Source: Orobanche coerulescens
Lineage: Eukaryota > Streptophyta > Magnoliopsida > Lamiales > Orobanchaceae
Length of the DNA stretch: 64,000 nt
NCBI GenBank assembly: GCA_033398695.1
Contig: CM065803.1
Location: 47,173,501 to 47,237,500 of the forward strand
Reading direction: 5' to 3'
Shown here piece by piece: positions 12,021-23,228 of the stretch. The translations under genes were made by a program, and so were the position numbers. Under the pieces are notes generated by a model, which saw nothing but the letters and a program-made list of their open reading frames with translations, ran no database searches and was not told where the DNA came from. The stretch's first letter is position 1; each line of letters begins with the position of its first letter.

Positions 12021-12796
12021 ATCAATAACAATGGTCAAGCTTTCGACTTCATGTGATTGTGATATTTGACAGTTTGGCCGAGTGGTTTTAGGCCTTGTGA
12101 TTGTCTTGTTAATTTCATTGGAGCCTCCGGGCATTGTGATTCATATTTAATCCTGCTCTGGTTTGGTTCATGTCGTGTAATTCCTTGTGGTATTCTCGTG
12201 ATTGTGATTCGCCGTTGGGCACTTATGTTCTAACACGTCGAATGTATTAATAGTATGCCGTGGGCATAGTATTTCACGAATGCTCGGTTCTTACTTTGAT
12301 TTGTGAGCATCTCGTATTATTATCATCATTATACCGTTTCATTCTGCTTTTGGATGCATATCATGTTATACATGTATTTGATGTTCATTATCTGGATGAT
12401 CGACTTCGTGGGGGAACATGTTTTCATGTTTTAGGTGCTTGCGAGGAGAGAGTTGAGGCACAGGGGCATGACGATGGTGACGAGGCATTCGAGCGATACT
12501 AGTCCGAGTTGTTCATTGTTGGTCAGTCAGTTGGAGTGTACTCCAGTCTTGACAGTTGTTGTCGTGTTGTATTACCCGAACAGATGCTCGTGGATGCTGT
12601 TGTATTTCATTTTGGCCTTGTAGGACACTTTTGTCGTTGAAATTCCCTATCGGAATATTGTGTTGGATATCATGGTAGGGACTATGATTTTCCCTTGTTG
12701 TTTAATTTAACGTATTTTAGTCATGTTCGCCTGGTGGATCTCCTGGCGTGGGGTCCACGGCACTGTAATAACCCAATAGGATTTGGGGGTGTTACA

Positions 12797-13680
12797 GAAA
12801 TGGTATCGGAGCTTTGGGTTGTGAAATACCCTGAGATGTGAGTTATGTGGTCCTACCGACGCGGTAGTAGTGGGATTGTCAGGTTATGACAATCTAGTCA
12901 GTCAGATTTTGTGAGTCGTAATATTAGTGCGACTGCACGAGTCATTCATTCATCGAGTCGTCGTCAGTGAAGACTAGTATCGCGAGACCTCGAAGCTTCG
13001 TATGACCTGTGTAAGGACTCGATTCTCTTTGTGTTCATACATCCATCATGTCATTAATCGTTCATGCTTTGCTGAAACCTATATGTGATATTAGTGCTAT
13101 GATTGATTCATGATTATTTGTTTTGGAGCACGTGTGACTTGTGTAAGCATTAAGGATCAACTCATTTATCAGTTAAAAAATTTCAATCATCATTTTGATT
13201 TCATCACTCAGTTAATTCATTCATCACTCAGTCAATATCATCACTCAGATAATTCATCTATCACTCAGTTAATTCATTCATCACTTAGTCAATATCATCA
13301 CTCACATAATTCATTCATCACTCAGTCAATCTCATCGTTCAGTTAATTCATTCATCACTCAGTTGATCTCATTATTCAGTTAATTCATTAATCATTCAGT
13401 CCACCTCACGGTTCAGTTGTTGACCTTGTGGATCGAATTTTCAACCTTGCAAACTTGTCCAAGGTAATTATTTCAGGAATTTCATCAGATAATCATGTTG
13501 CCTCACTCGATCTTTCATGCGATCATATCATATCCCGGCGTCATGTCGACGATCATTTTATTGCATAATTAATGCGTTCGTTGTTGTATAGCGTGTATGT
13601 TCATCATTATCATTTAGTAATATAATCATAATGTGATCTTCATGCGAGACCTGTAATCATCATGTGGCTTTCCCGCCAAG
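12797..13680 (+). mobile_element. Element Q leader: primer site and spacer
   Basis: The primer binding site TGGTATCGGAGC is at 12801-12812. The rest is non-coding, with a degenerate tandem repeat at 13190-13400 built on TTCATTCATCACTCAGT. No RNA gene or protein is recognised. Leader length is similar to those of R and P. Confidence 0.85.
13190..13400 (+). repeat. Leader minisatellite, TCATCACTCAGT motif
   Basis: At least eight variants of ATTCATCACTCAGTYAAT recur in the leader, at two alternating spacings near 16 and 24 bp. Confidence 0.75.
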
Positions 13681-14795
13681 ATGGATAGAGCCGCCGAGGA
13701 CGCGGGGGAGGAGGCCGCGGTGCGGGCCGAAACCCGGGATCTCGTGTGCATGCCCGTGCGAATACGAGTGGTATCATTAATTCATCAAATAGCGAGGCTA
13801 CTCATTCATCAGCAGATAATCAGTCGCCGTCAGGGAGTCATACCCGAGAGGCATCTCACTCGGAAGGTGCTCGGGTTGACCCATTCATATTTATGCAGGG
13901 CATGATGGCCCAGATGACTCAGATGACGCAGATGATGGAGACCATGCAGACCTCGATGGTTCGTGGTCCACCGCAACAGGAATTCCAGGAGCCGTTTAAT
14001 GGACAGACTGGGAGAGTGAATCAGATTGTTGGCGATATCTCTCGTCAGAGGCCGCCTACTTTTGAGGGTTCGTCAACCAAATTGATATTGTTCATTGGCT
14101 TGAGCATTTTGATAAACTCTTCGACATGGTTCGGTGTCCTGGAGGAGAGTAAAGTGGCGGTAGCGGCTTACTACTTGAGTAAGCGTGCTTATACTTGGTG
14201 GCTTTCGTGAAACCCACCGATCGAGATTGTGTTTGGGGCGAATTCAAGACTCTCATGATAGAGAGGTATTATCCGGCCCCACTTCGGGAAGCCAAGTTAT
14301 CAGAGGTTTTGAACCCTGAATCCGTCGAGGACGAGGGTGTTATTGTCATTGCTGAGAAGTTTCAGGGACTACTTCAGTTTGCTTCATCAGTTATCCGTAC
14401 GGAAGCGGATAAGATCAAGTATTTTAGCAAGAGGCTAAATCCGCAGTTGAGGATGCAGTTGTTCAACCACAATTGTAATTCACTTAGTGAGTTCATCGGG
14501 AAGGCTCTTGGAGCAGAGCTTTTGATCAAGGAGCTTACTGAAACATCCTTCGCTTCCTTCGGGTGAGAGGACTAGGATGCCGATTCGTCCGAGGGACATC
14601 GGGCCCGACGTCCAAGAGGTCGCTTTTCGATCGTCTTCGTGGCCGAGAAGGCTTCTTCCTCTCGCACGACGAGTTCGACCGTTGTTTGCTTTAATCGTGA
14701 TTCACAGACACGTTAATACTCGTGTACGGTGCCGCCTATTGTTTGTTTTCTCGTGGGAACCCGGGACACCTTCGTAAATATCGCAGAGTTCTCGT
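13681..14795 (+). pseudogene. Element Q gag (frameshifted, cut by element R)
   Basis: The ATG at 13681 aligns with the start of R gag, but the frame shifts within the first 25 codons. The next frame (about 13746-14210) reads RVDPFIFMQGMMAQMTQM and RPPTFEGSS, typical of Tekay-type Gag before the capsid. A third frame (14195-14566) carries the retrotransposon gag core, with VWGEFKTLMIERYYPAPLRE and KLSEVLNPE. A CCHC knuckle follows near 14745-14785, with arginine codons where two cysteines are expected. Element R is inserted directly after it. Gag would bind genomic RNA and build the particle; this copy has at least two frameshifts and cannot make it. Confidence 0.85.
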
Positions 14796-15033
14796 TGTAA
14801 TACCCAAGAATTATCATTCAAGAATTATCACCCAAAGAATTATCATTCAAGATTTATCATTCAAGAATTGGTACTCAAGAATTTCATTATTGATCATTTA
14901 TCACTCGATTCAGTCATGGTATTCATCATTGAGTAATTGTATCGTGTATCAATCGTCATTCATCACTAATCTGATTGGAGTTTCGTGCCGTGTTTATCAT
15001 CATTGTCATTTTCGTTGCAAGTGTGCTTGAGGG

Positions 15034-15591
15034 TAGCGCACGCTACATACTCCTTTAGCGCACGCTAATTGGGTATAGGTAGACGCTACCGCTCGCCTTT
15101 AGCGCACGCTAAGGCTATTTGGGCCGCACCCGTAAGGTACCGACCGCAGGTGAGAATAATTGTAGCGCACGCTACGAGTGGTGAGTAGCGCGCGCTAACG
15201 GGTTGTAGTAGCGCACGCTATATGTGTGGAGTAGCGCGCGCTAGGGACGGATCGTGCTGAGTCCAGGGCTACCGGATCGCACCGATTAATTCATAGCGCA
15301 CGCTATGAGTTATATTTAGCGACGCAATCAATATTATAGCGCACGCTAATCGCTGTTGTAGCGCACGCTATCGAGGTTAGATCGAGAGGCGACGGTTTTC
15401 TCGACTCAAGATCGGGCGTCGAATATTTCGCTAGCGCACGCTAACAATGGATATTAGCGCACGCTAGTAATATGGCCGTAGCGCATGCTACAAATAGGTA
15501 CGTAGCGCGCGCTACCGTGTTCGGACAGGGGTTACTGGACTACCCAAATTACACGTTAGCGCACGCTATGCACAAGGGCTAGCGCACGCTA
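15034..15591 (+). repeat. TAGCGCACGCTA palindrome array in R 5' LTR
   Basis: About 17 recognisable copies of TAGCGYRCGCTA, spaced 15-60 bp apart, lie directly upstream of TATAAAT. Each unit is TAGCG, a two-base centre (CA, CG, TA or TG) and mirrored CGCTA. Compare 22647-23216. Confidence 0.92.
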
Positions 15592-15603
15592 ACATGGACT
15601 GAG

Positions 15604-15610
15604 TATAAAT
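15604..15610 (+). promoter_or_regulatory. TATA box of R 5' LTR
   Basis: TATAAAT lies 12 bp after the last palindrome. The same sequence and spacing occur in the 3' LTR at 23229-23235. It marks the likely transcription start of the element a few tens of bases downstream. Confidence 0.75.
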
Positions 15611-17197
15611 TGGACAGTTTAGTCAGAGTTCGTCATTTTCCATCTCATTTCATTCCTTCGGTAGTTTTGGGCGATTTCAAGCGATTCGGAGAGGATTCTT
15701 CGAGGTGTAATCATCAATCATCATCTTCAAGCTCATCTTTCGGATTGATCATCATTTCATCATCTTCATCACATCGAATCAAAGGTATTAAACTCTTGGA
15801 TCTAGAATTTCGGATTTTTGGGTTTTCCTTCCGATTCCTTCGTGTGAACTTGGATTATCATTGGAATATGTTAGTTATGGATTATCTAACTTGGATAAAC
15901 ATATTCCTACGGATTTAAACGGTTATTTTCGAATTATCCCAAGAACCCTTGGGGTTGACTTCGGTTTATTGGGGATTTTCCGATTGATGTTGTTGTAATC
16001 ATGAGTTATGGATTCCTAATGGATTATTGATATCCTTGAAAGTGTTTTGATGGTTTGAAATACTCATCTTGAAGTTGGTTTCGATTCATACGAAGTTCGG
16101 ATATTATTGTATCGACGTTTGGGTCGGTTATGATCGTATTTGATTCATGTATTGATCGGTTGTTGGTAACTATTATTGTTCAAGGTTGTTCGAGCGACCG
16201 ATATTTCATTTAGACGTTGTTCGTGGACGGACATTCATCATCGGTATTGTGTAAGTTAATTCTTACTCGGTTAAAAGGATATTCATTCCTTTTGTCGTTG
16301 TTCATTCATAATCATAACTCATTCATCATTGTATTAATCGTATCAAAGCTCGTCATTGTCAATTAATCACCTCACCATAAGGAACGGTTCCGATCATTTC
16401 ATTGAGCTATCATTCATTTCACCATCATTCAATCTTGGTGAGTCATTATTGTTTTTCATTGTCTCATTTGTCATATTGTGGCATTCGGTCATCTTGGCGC
16501 GAGTTGGTATGTGTAGGATTTTCATGTCGGGCACATTATAGTCGTGTGTTGGTTGGCGGCCTCACATTGATCGTGCACACGAGTCGATTGCTCGTGAGAC
16601 TGATTAGGTACAAGACCACGCGTGTTTGATCGTTGGTGGCTTGTGCACGGACACATTTCCATCCCGGGCGTAGTGTGGCGCCATTCCTTTGAGCCGCATC
16701 GATTAGTCGATTCATATAGCATGTTTGATTGCGTATGTTTTGTGAATAATTCATAATTTCGGATATATCATGATTGTGTATTTTCAACCCTTGAGGATTG
16801 TTGTTACGTATGGCGGCCCGTTGGGGATCTTTGCTGTGTCATGGCAAGGCTAAGGCACCGGGAGAGCAAGGTGACTGCGAGTCCCAAAGTGATACTAGTA
16901 GGGGCCCTACTGCTCGGGCCATTTATTCATCATTTGTGATTCCTTTATTTATTCCGCTGCAGACATTCCGTTTGAATGCTCATTTCATTCAGTGTTGTGT
17001 ATTTTATCGTCACATAAAATACACATGTATTCTATTTTATCCTGGGTGTGTTGTATAAAACTCCTCGTCGGAGTAATTGATGTTGTAATGTGGTTCGGTA
17101 CTACATTTACCTGTGTAATTCATTCATTTTCATTCGCTGGTGGGTCCCAGTCGGGGCTCCACGGCACTGTAATATCCGCCTAGTTTGGGGTGTTACA

Positions 17198-17690
17198 GAG
17201 TTGGTATCGGAGCGTGGTTTTGAATACTACCCTCCAAGTCATGTCTCATTTGAAATCATCGTCATCGGACTAGTATCATTGGACTCTCGCGCCACGTGTG
17301 ACCTGTGCAAAAGCCGAGCCAATCAGAACAAGAAATGTAAGATTTTTAATGACACGGTATAATTTCTGGCATAATTCATTAATTCATAATTAATCAGTTA
17401 ACAATACTCAATCATAATTGTCATTTTGACCGGGACGGTCAGGTTAACTCATTAATCAGTCAATTCATTTCATTGTTCAGTTGTTGATCAGGAAGATCGG
17501 ATCATTAATCTTGTTAACTCATCCTAGATAATCATTTCAGTAACTTCATCAGATAATCATGTCACGTCAATCAATCATTCATGTAATCGCTGTATTTGAG
17601 CGCGTATGCTCATTTTCATCATTTCATAATATAATCATAATGTGATACTCATGCGAGATATGTAATCAACATATGACTTTCCACTTCAGT
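17198..17690 (+). mobile_element. Element R leader with primer binding site
   Basis: TGGTATCGGAGC at 17202-17213, 4 bp after the LTR end, is the initiator-Met-tRNA primer site. The rest is AT-rich, non-coding, with loosely repeated ATTCATTAATCAGT-like words, as in the Q leader. Confidence 0.85.
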
Positions 17691-18980
17691 ATGGAAAGGG
17701 CTGGCAGAGGACGTGGAGGACGAGGCCGTGGAGCGGGCCGAATCCCGAGAACTCGTGCGAATACCCGTGCAAATGCCAGGAATAATGCTAACTCATCGAG
17801 CAGCGACGCTGCCACTCACTCACCAGGATGCGATCATTCACCGTCAGTGGAGTCGTACCCGGGACACGGCTCGGTCAGAGGGTGTTCGGGTCGACCCACT
17901 CGCATTTATGCAGGGCATGATGGCCCAAATGACCCAGATGGCTCGGTTGATGGAGACGATGCATAACTCCGTCAATCAAAATCAGCGAGCTCCTCCGCCG
18001 CCACCTCGGAGGCAAGAGAGGGTGTAAGCAATATCATCGCCGATATCTCTCGCAATGACCACCTACTTTTGAGGGCTCATCCGAGCCGGCGGATATTGTT
18101 CACCGGCTTGAGCATTTTGAGAAGTTATTTGCTATGGTGGATTGCCCAGAAGGGCATAAAGTTTCGATTGCGGCTTACTATCTCGGTAAGAGCGCTCATT
18201 CATGGTGGTTATCGTTGAGGCCCAGACGGAACATGTACTTGGGATCGATTCAAGACTCTCATGATGGAGAGGTACTATCCGGCCCCACTCGGGAGGCCAA
18301 GTTGTCGGAATTACTCACTCCCGACCTTTCGGCGGATGATGACGTTCTCGCCATCGCCGAAAAATTTCAGAACTTCTTCCGTTCGCCTCATCTATCATTC
18401 ACTCGAAGCGGACAAGATCAAGTATTTCAAGAAGAGGTCAAAACCCCGTATGAGACTTCGGTTGCTTAATCATAACCGTACCACTGCGGCGAGTTCATCG
18501 AGAAAGCTCTCACCTACGAGCTTCGCTAAGGAAATTGCTAAGCGGCAACCTTCGTCTGCTAGCAAGAAGTCCAAGAATCGTAATCGATCGGCGACGGAGT
18601 CGTGCCACTTTCAAGAAACCACGTGCGGGCTCTACTTTTTCGAGCGACCTCCCCGCGTCTAAACCGCGGAATCTCGATCGCGAGCGGCGATTCGGCCATC
18701 ACTTGTTTCAACTGTGAGGAACAGGTCATTTCGGCACCAAGTGTCCGAAGCGATCATCACGTGCCACAACCGTGGGATTGCCGGGCATAGGGCCCGTTTT
18801 GCCGTAGGGACTCTAAACCCACTCCGGCGTCATCTCAAGCCCCGGAGTCATTCGGGGGTGCGAGAATCAAAGCCACTCACTCGGCGTCGCTCAAAACGAC
18901 AGCGGGAGCTAAAGGCGGAGCCAAGAGCTATCGAGACGGAGCATCCGGTTCGGGGGCGGCAAGCCCCGAATTTATGAGAT
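17691..18980 (+). pseudogene. Element R gag (broken by frameshifts)
   Basis: The chosen ATG at 17691 opens an arginine/glycine-rich N terminus (MERAGRGRGGRGRGAGRI). After a frameshift the text continues with VRVDPLAFMQGMMAQMTQM, then in another frame VDCPEGHKVSIAAYYLGKSA and HSWWLSLRP (18134-18225), the retrotransposon gag core. MMERYYPAPL follows at 18261 in yet another frame. A CCHC knuckle starts CFNCEE near 18706 with a frameshift inside it. A second (about 18762-18806) reads CHNRGIAGHRA, with arginine at an expected cysteine. Gag packages the element RNA. At least four breaks are visible, some of which may be sequence errors. Confidence 0.85.
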
Positions 18981-18989
18981 GAAGAAGAC

Positions 18990-19260
18990 CGATGATCCCG
19001 AGGCCCGGATGATCTCGTGTACGGTCGATATTCTATCTCAACTGTGTGTACCCTTTTTGATACCGGTGCATCTCATTCATTCATTTCCGAGTCATGTTTG
19101 AGTAGACTACGTCGGGTAGTGCTACTAGTTGTGAGCCATATGTCATTGGCCTACCCGATGGTAGACGCATTATCGGTAACCGTGAGATTCGTAATTGTCC
19201 GATTCGGTTTCATGGTCGTGTATGGCCGGACCTAATCGTAGTAGATTTACCGAGGGACGA
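18990..19260 (+). pseudogene. Element R aspartic protease
   Basis: The frame 19017-19235 contains FDTGASHSFIS, the catalytic DTGA motif of retroelement pepsin-like proteases; the aspartate codon is at 19059-19061. The protease cuts the Gag-Pol polyprotein and works as a dimer. The flanking sequence (YPMVDALSVTVR) fits Ty3/gypsy proteases, but the frame shifts before the flap region ends. Confidence 0.85.
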
Positions 19261-19499
19261 CATCATCTTGGGTATTGATTGGATGGATCGTCATGATGCC
19301 ATCATTAGTGTCAAAGCGTTTGGTCACTATCATTTCGCACGATGGAGTTGAATATGTGTTTCAGGGAGGTAATCCCTACTGCTCGCAAAGTCATTAATTT
19401 GATGAAAGCGGAAGATTACTCAATCAGGGATGTGTCGGTTATTGGTGCTTTATGTCCAAAACCGAGAAATCATCAATAATGTTAACGGATATTCGGTGG

Positions 19500-20400
19500 T
19501 GAGGGAATATGCCGATGTTTTTCCGCACGAGTTACTGGTTTGCCTCCACAGAGGGATGTGGAATTCACGATTGAGTTGGAGCACAGTACGTCCCCGATAT
19601 CGAAGGCACTGCACGGATGGCCCCGACCAAATGCAGAATTAAAGAACCAACTTGAGGAGTTGTTCGAGAAAGGTTATATCCGACCAAAGTGCGTCCCGTG
19701 GGGAGCACCGGTGTTGTTTGTCAAGAAGAAGGATGGTTCATTCCGCTTATGTATTGATTATCGGGAGTTGAACAGGTGACGATCAAGAATAAGTATCCCT
19801 TACCCCGTATTGATGATCTATTAGATCAACTTCAGGAGCTTTATTTTCCAAGATCGACTTAAGATCTGGATATCATCGATTGCGGATTCGAGAGTCGGAC
19901 ATCGCGAGGACGGCGTTTCGAACACGCTATGGTCATTATGAGTTTGTGGTTATGCCGTTTGGATTGACTAATGCACTGCGGTATTCATGGAATTAATGAA
20001 TCGGGTCTTCATCGACTTTTTGGATCGATTTGTTGTTGTCTTCATCGATGACATTTTGATTTATTCTCGTGACCGGAGGAACACGAGTCTCACCTTCATC
20101 TAGTTCTCGACGTGTTGAGGCGAGAACAACTTTATGGGAAGTTTTCCAAATGTGAGTTTTGGATGTCCGAAGTGACGTTTCTCGGACACGTAATTTCATC
20201 GACGGAGTTCGCGTCGATCCTCGAAGACGGAGGCTATTCGAGATTGGCTACCTCCGAAGAATGTTAAGGAAATCCAAGTTTCCTCGGATTAGCGGGTTAT
20301 TATCGGCGATTTGTAGAGGGATTTTCTCGAATCGCTCAACCCTTAACGAACCTTTTGCGGAAGGATAAGAAATACACGTGGTCCGACGCGTGTCAACGGA
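19500..20400 (+). pseudogene. Element R reverse transcriptase
   Basis: The frame 19540-19779 holds the RT entry region with [20 protein letters not shown] and [11 protein letters not shown]. Further on, in shifted frames, are [16 protein letters not shown] (about 19928-19975) and [13 protein letters not shown], whose FIDD at 20041-20052 is the polymerase active-site motif. It copies element RNA to DNA from the tRNA primer. At least four frameshifts lie between 19779 and 20400. Order and motifs fit chromovirus RT. Confidence 0.9.
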
Positions 20401-20829
20401 GTTTTGAGGAACTCAAGAGCCGGTTGATGTCGGCACTGTACTTTCCTTGCCGCAGGGACGGAAGGATTTGTGGTCTATAGTGATGCGTCGGACAGTGGTC
20501 TCGGATGTGTGCTCATGCGAGCAGGAAGGTTATTGCCTATGCTTCACGGCAATTGAGACCTTACGAGATTAATTATCCGACCCATGACCCGGAGCTAGCA
20601 GTAGTGGTGTTCGCTTTGAAAATTTGGCGTCATTATCTTTATGGCGTTACTGCCGATATTCACCGATCATAAGAGCTTAAAGTATATATTTACTCAGAAG
20701 GAGTTAAATATGCGCCAGAGGCGGTGGTTGGAATTAATCAAAGATTATGATATCGAGATCCTTTATCACCCGGGCAAGGCGAATGTTGTCGCCGACGCCT
20801 TGAGTCGTAAGTCCGTTCAGGAACAGATG
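20401..20829 (+). pseudogene. Element R RNase H domain
   Basis: [14 protein letters not shown] near 20470-20511 carries the first catalytic aspartate of the RNase H fold. After a frameshift, the frame opening at 20641 reads [20 protein letters not shown], then [14 protein letters not shown] and [13 protein letters not shown], the conserved C terminus of Ty3/gypsy RNase H. The domain degrades the RNA strand after reverse transcription and leaves the polypurine primer. Confidence 0.9.
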
Positions 20830-21860
20830 CTTGCCCGTTTAACAGTTCAGAAGGAACTTCAGCAGGAATTCCTTAGACCCGAGATCGAGGTCTGGCTTCA
20901 GCGAGTTCAGGGGCAGCTTTGTATGTTAGAGATTTCATCGTCACTCGAGGAGGAAATCCGAGAGAATCAGGGTACGGACCCATCATTGTTGCGCATCCGA
21001 GAGGATGTGGCTCAGGGGAAAGCCCCTGGATTTGTGGTCCACGAGGATGGACTTTTGAGGTTTAAGAATCGGTTGTGCGTACCGGCAATCGACGAGTTGA
21101 AAAACTCTATTTTGAGAGAAGCTCATGCTACCCCTTATTCTGTTCATCCGGGGTCTAGAAAGATGTACAAGGACTTGCAACAAAATTACTGGTGGAGTAA
21201 TATGAAGCGAGAAGTCGCAGAATTTGTTTCGAGATGCTTAACCTGTCAACAAGTTAAGATTGAACATCAGCGACCGGCGGGTATGCTGAAACCTCTTCCT
21301 ATTCCCGAGTGGAAATGGGAAGACATTTCTATGGATTTCATCACGAGTTTGCCGACGAGTCGTCGTGGCATGAACACGATCTGGGTGATCGTGGACCGCT
21401 TACCCAAATCAGCTCATTTCCTTGAGATCAAGGATACGTGGGGTCCCGAGAGACTTGCCCAGTTGTTCATTAAAGAGATAGTCAGACTGCACGGTACTCC
21501 TAAAAGTATCGTTTCCGATCGTGACGGACGGTTTGTGTCGCACTTTTGGAAATCAGTTCATCGCGCTATGGGAACTCGGCTTAATCTCGATCGCTTTTCA
21601 TCCTCGGTCAAGCGACGGCAATCGAGAGGACCATTCGGACATTAGAGGACATGTTGAGGGCATGCGTCCTCGATTGGAAAGACGATTGGGAAGCCCAACT
21701 ACCATTGATCGAGTTCACGTATAATAATAGTTGGCATGCTTCGATCAAGATGGCACCTTACGAGGCCTTGTATGGTCGTCGTTGTCGATCTCCGTTGTGT
21801 TGGGACGACTTATCGAATCAATCGGCACCGAGCCCGATATGCTTATAGCCGCCCGTGAGA
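20830..21860 (+). pseudogene. Element R integrase core
   Basis: The best-preserved frame of the window (20641-21645) covers the HHCC zinc finger: histidines at 21124 and 21145, cysteines at 21235 and 21244, around [18 protein letters not shown]. The catalytic core follows, with aspartates in MDFITSLP (codon 21334) and in [13 protein letters not shown] (codon 21516). A frameshift near 21590-21630 disrupts the region of the third catalytic residue, and the text resumes as LPLIEFTYNNSWHASIKMAP and YEALYGRRCRSPL in the frame 21651-21848. Integrase joins the DNA copy to the host genome. Confidence 0.92.
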
Positions 21861-22372
21861 AGGTAGCTTTGATCAGGAGTCGTTTGTTGACCGCTCAGAG
21901 TCGACAGAAATCATATGCGGATAACCGTCGTCGACCATTAGAGTTCGAGACAGGTGACCACGTGTTGGTCAAGGTATCCCCGAGTCGTGGTATCTTCCGT
22001 TTTGGGAAGAGGGGGAAATTGAGTCCGAGATTCATTGGACCGTTTGAGATTTTGGATCGGGTAGGCGAGTTAGCTTATCGATTGGCTTTACCTCCGGCGT
22101 TGAGCCGAATTCATAATGTGTTTCATGTCTCTCAGTTGCGGAAGTATGTTGCCGACCCGAGTCACATACTTGAGTTGTTCGAAATCGAGATCGCCGACGA
22201 TCATTCATATGAGGAACGTCCTATACGAGTTTTAGAGCGGCGAATCAAACAGTTGAGGAATAAGACGATTCCTTTGGTTAAAATTCAGTGGTCTAGACAC
22301 GGAGTCGAAGAGGCTACTTGGGAAACCGAGGATAGTATGCGGGAGAGTTATCCCGAGTTGTTTGACCCTTAG
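21861..22372 (+). pseudogene. Element R integrase C terminus with chromodomain
   Basis: One open frame to the stop at 22370-22372 encodes the GPY/F-like region (KLSPRFIGPFEILDRVGELA, about 22016-22075), then ALSRIHNVFHVSQLRKYV, and ends with a chromodomain (about 22215-22360) containing LRNKTIPLVKIQW and EEATWETEDSMRESYPELF. A C-terminal chromodomain defines chromoviruses and can steer integration to marked chromatin; this form, with LRNK and EEATWE, matches the Tekay/Del and Reina types. The frame enters by frameshift from the integrase core. Confidence 0.9.
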
Positions 22373-22406
22373 TTTCGGGGACGAAACTCTTTTAAGGGGG
22401 GGTGTA
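22371..22406 (+). promoter_or_regulatory. Inverted repeat and polypurine tract of R
   Basis: AGTTTCGGGGACGAAACT (22371-22388) overlaps the pol stop codon and is followed by CTTTTAAGGGGGGGTGTA and then the 3' LTR. The inverted repeat can fold as a GTTTC/GAAAC stem. Confidence 0.9.
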
Positions 22407-22646
22407 TGTAATACCCAGTAATTATCATTCAGTAATTATCACCAGTAATTATCATTCAGTATTTATCATTCAGTAATTGGTACTCAGTAATTTCATTATT
22501 GATCATTTATCACTCAGATTCAGTCATGGTATTCATCATTCAGAGTAATTGTATCGTGTATCAATCGTCATTCATCACTAATCTGATTGGAGTTTCGTGC
22601 CGTGTTTATCATCATTGTCATTTTCGTTGCAAGCTGTGCTTGAGGG

Positions 22647-23216
22647 TAGCGCACGCTACATACTCCTTTTAGCGTACGCTAATTGGGTATAGGTAGCGCA
22701 CGCTACCGCTCAGCTTTAGCGCACGCTAAGGCTACCTTGGCTGCAGTCCAGAAGGTACTGGACTGCAGGTGAGAATAATTGTAGCGCACGCTACGAGTGG
22801 TGAGTAGCGCGCGCTAACGGGTTGTAGTAGCGCACGCTATATGTGTGGAGTAGCGCGTGCTAGGGACGGATCAGGTTGAGTCCAGTGGCTACTGGACTGC
22901 ACCGGATTAATTCATAGCGCACGCTATGAGTTATATTTAGCGTACGCAATCAATATTATAGCGCACGCTAATCGGTTGTTGTAGCGCACGCTATCGAGGT
23001 TAGATCAGAGGGCAGACGGTTTTCTAGACTCCAGTACTGGGCGTCGAATATTTCGCTAGCGCACGCTAACAATGTATATTAGCGCACGCTAGTAATATGG
23101 CCGTAGCGCACGCTACAAATAGGTACGTAGCGCGCGCTACCGTGTTCGGACAGGGGTTACTGGACTACCCAAATTACACGTTAGCGCACGCTATGCACAA
23201 GGGCTAGCGCACGCTA
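22647..23216 (+). repeat. TAGCGCACGCTA palindrome array in R 3' LTR
   Basis: Eighteen copies were counted. Most read TAGCGCACGCTA; variants have centres CG (TAGCGCGCGCTA) or TA (TAGCGTACGCTA), and one reads TAGCGCGTGCTA. Copies appear in both possible flanking contexts and stop 12 bp before the TATA box. Confidence 0.95.
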
Positions 23217-23228
23217 ACATGGACTGAG

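Larger units (their letters stand above)
9869..12796 (+). mobile_element. Element Q, 5' LTR (2928 bp)
   Basis: TGTAATACCCGG to GGGTGTTACA, collinear with 25699-28719. In order: the block shared with LTR A, a GC-rich array (10238-10540), a donor-like AAAGGTAAT near 10750, GAGGCAAGT near 11262, a minisatellite (11785-12020), a weakened hairpin near 12400 and TCCACGGCACTGTAATA near 12748-12765. Differences from its partner cluster at CAG, CTG and CGG triplets. Confidence 0.92.
14796..17197 (+). mobile_element. Element R, 5' LTR (2402 bp)
   Basis: TGTAATACCCA to GGGTGTTACA, collinear with 22407-24845. It holds the TAGCGCACGCTA array, TATAAAT at 15604-15610, a donor-like AAAGGTATT near 15785, a degraded hairpin near 16815, and TCCACGGCACTGTAATA near 17157-17174. 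At nearly every place where the partner has CAGT this copy has CAAG or similar, and CTGG often appears as TCGG or CCGG. Confidence 0.93.

Noticed and set aside
11751..12056. Open frames on both strands with 12-residue repeats
   Set aside because: They arise from the 36-bp minisatellite, whose period is a multiple of three. The partner array has period 37 and breaks them.
15610..15918. Identical 102-codon frame in both R LTRs (also 23235-23543)
   Set aside because: It starts at TTG on the TATA box itself and its identity only reflects LTR duplication. No domain is recognised.
22647..23216. Palindrome array as a CRISPR array
   Set aside because: Repeats are 12 bp, spacers irregular, and it lies in a plant LTR present in two copies.
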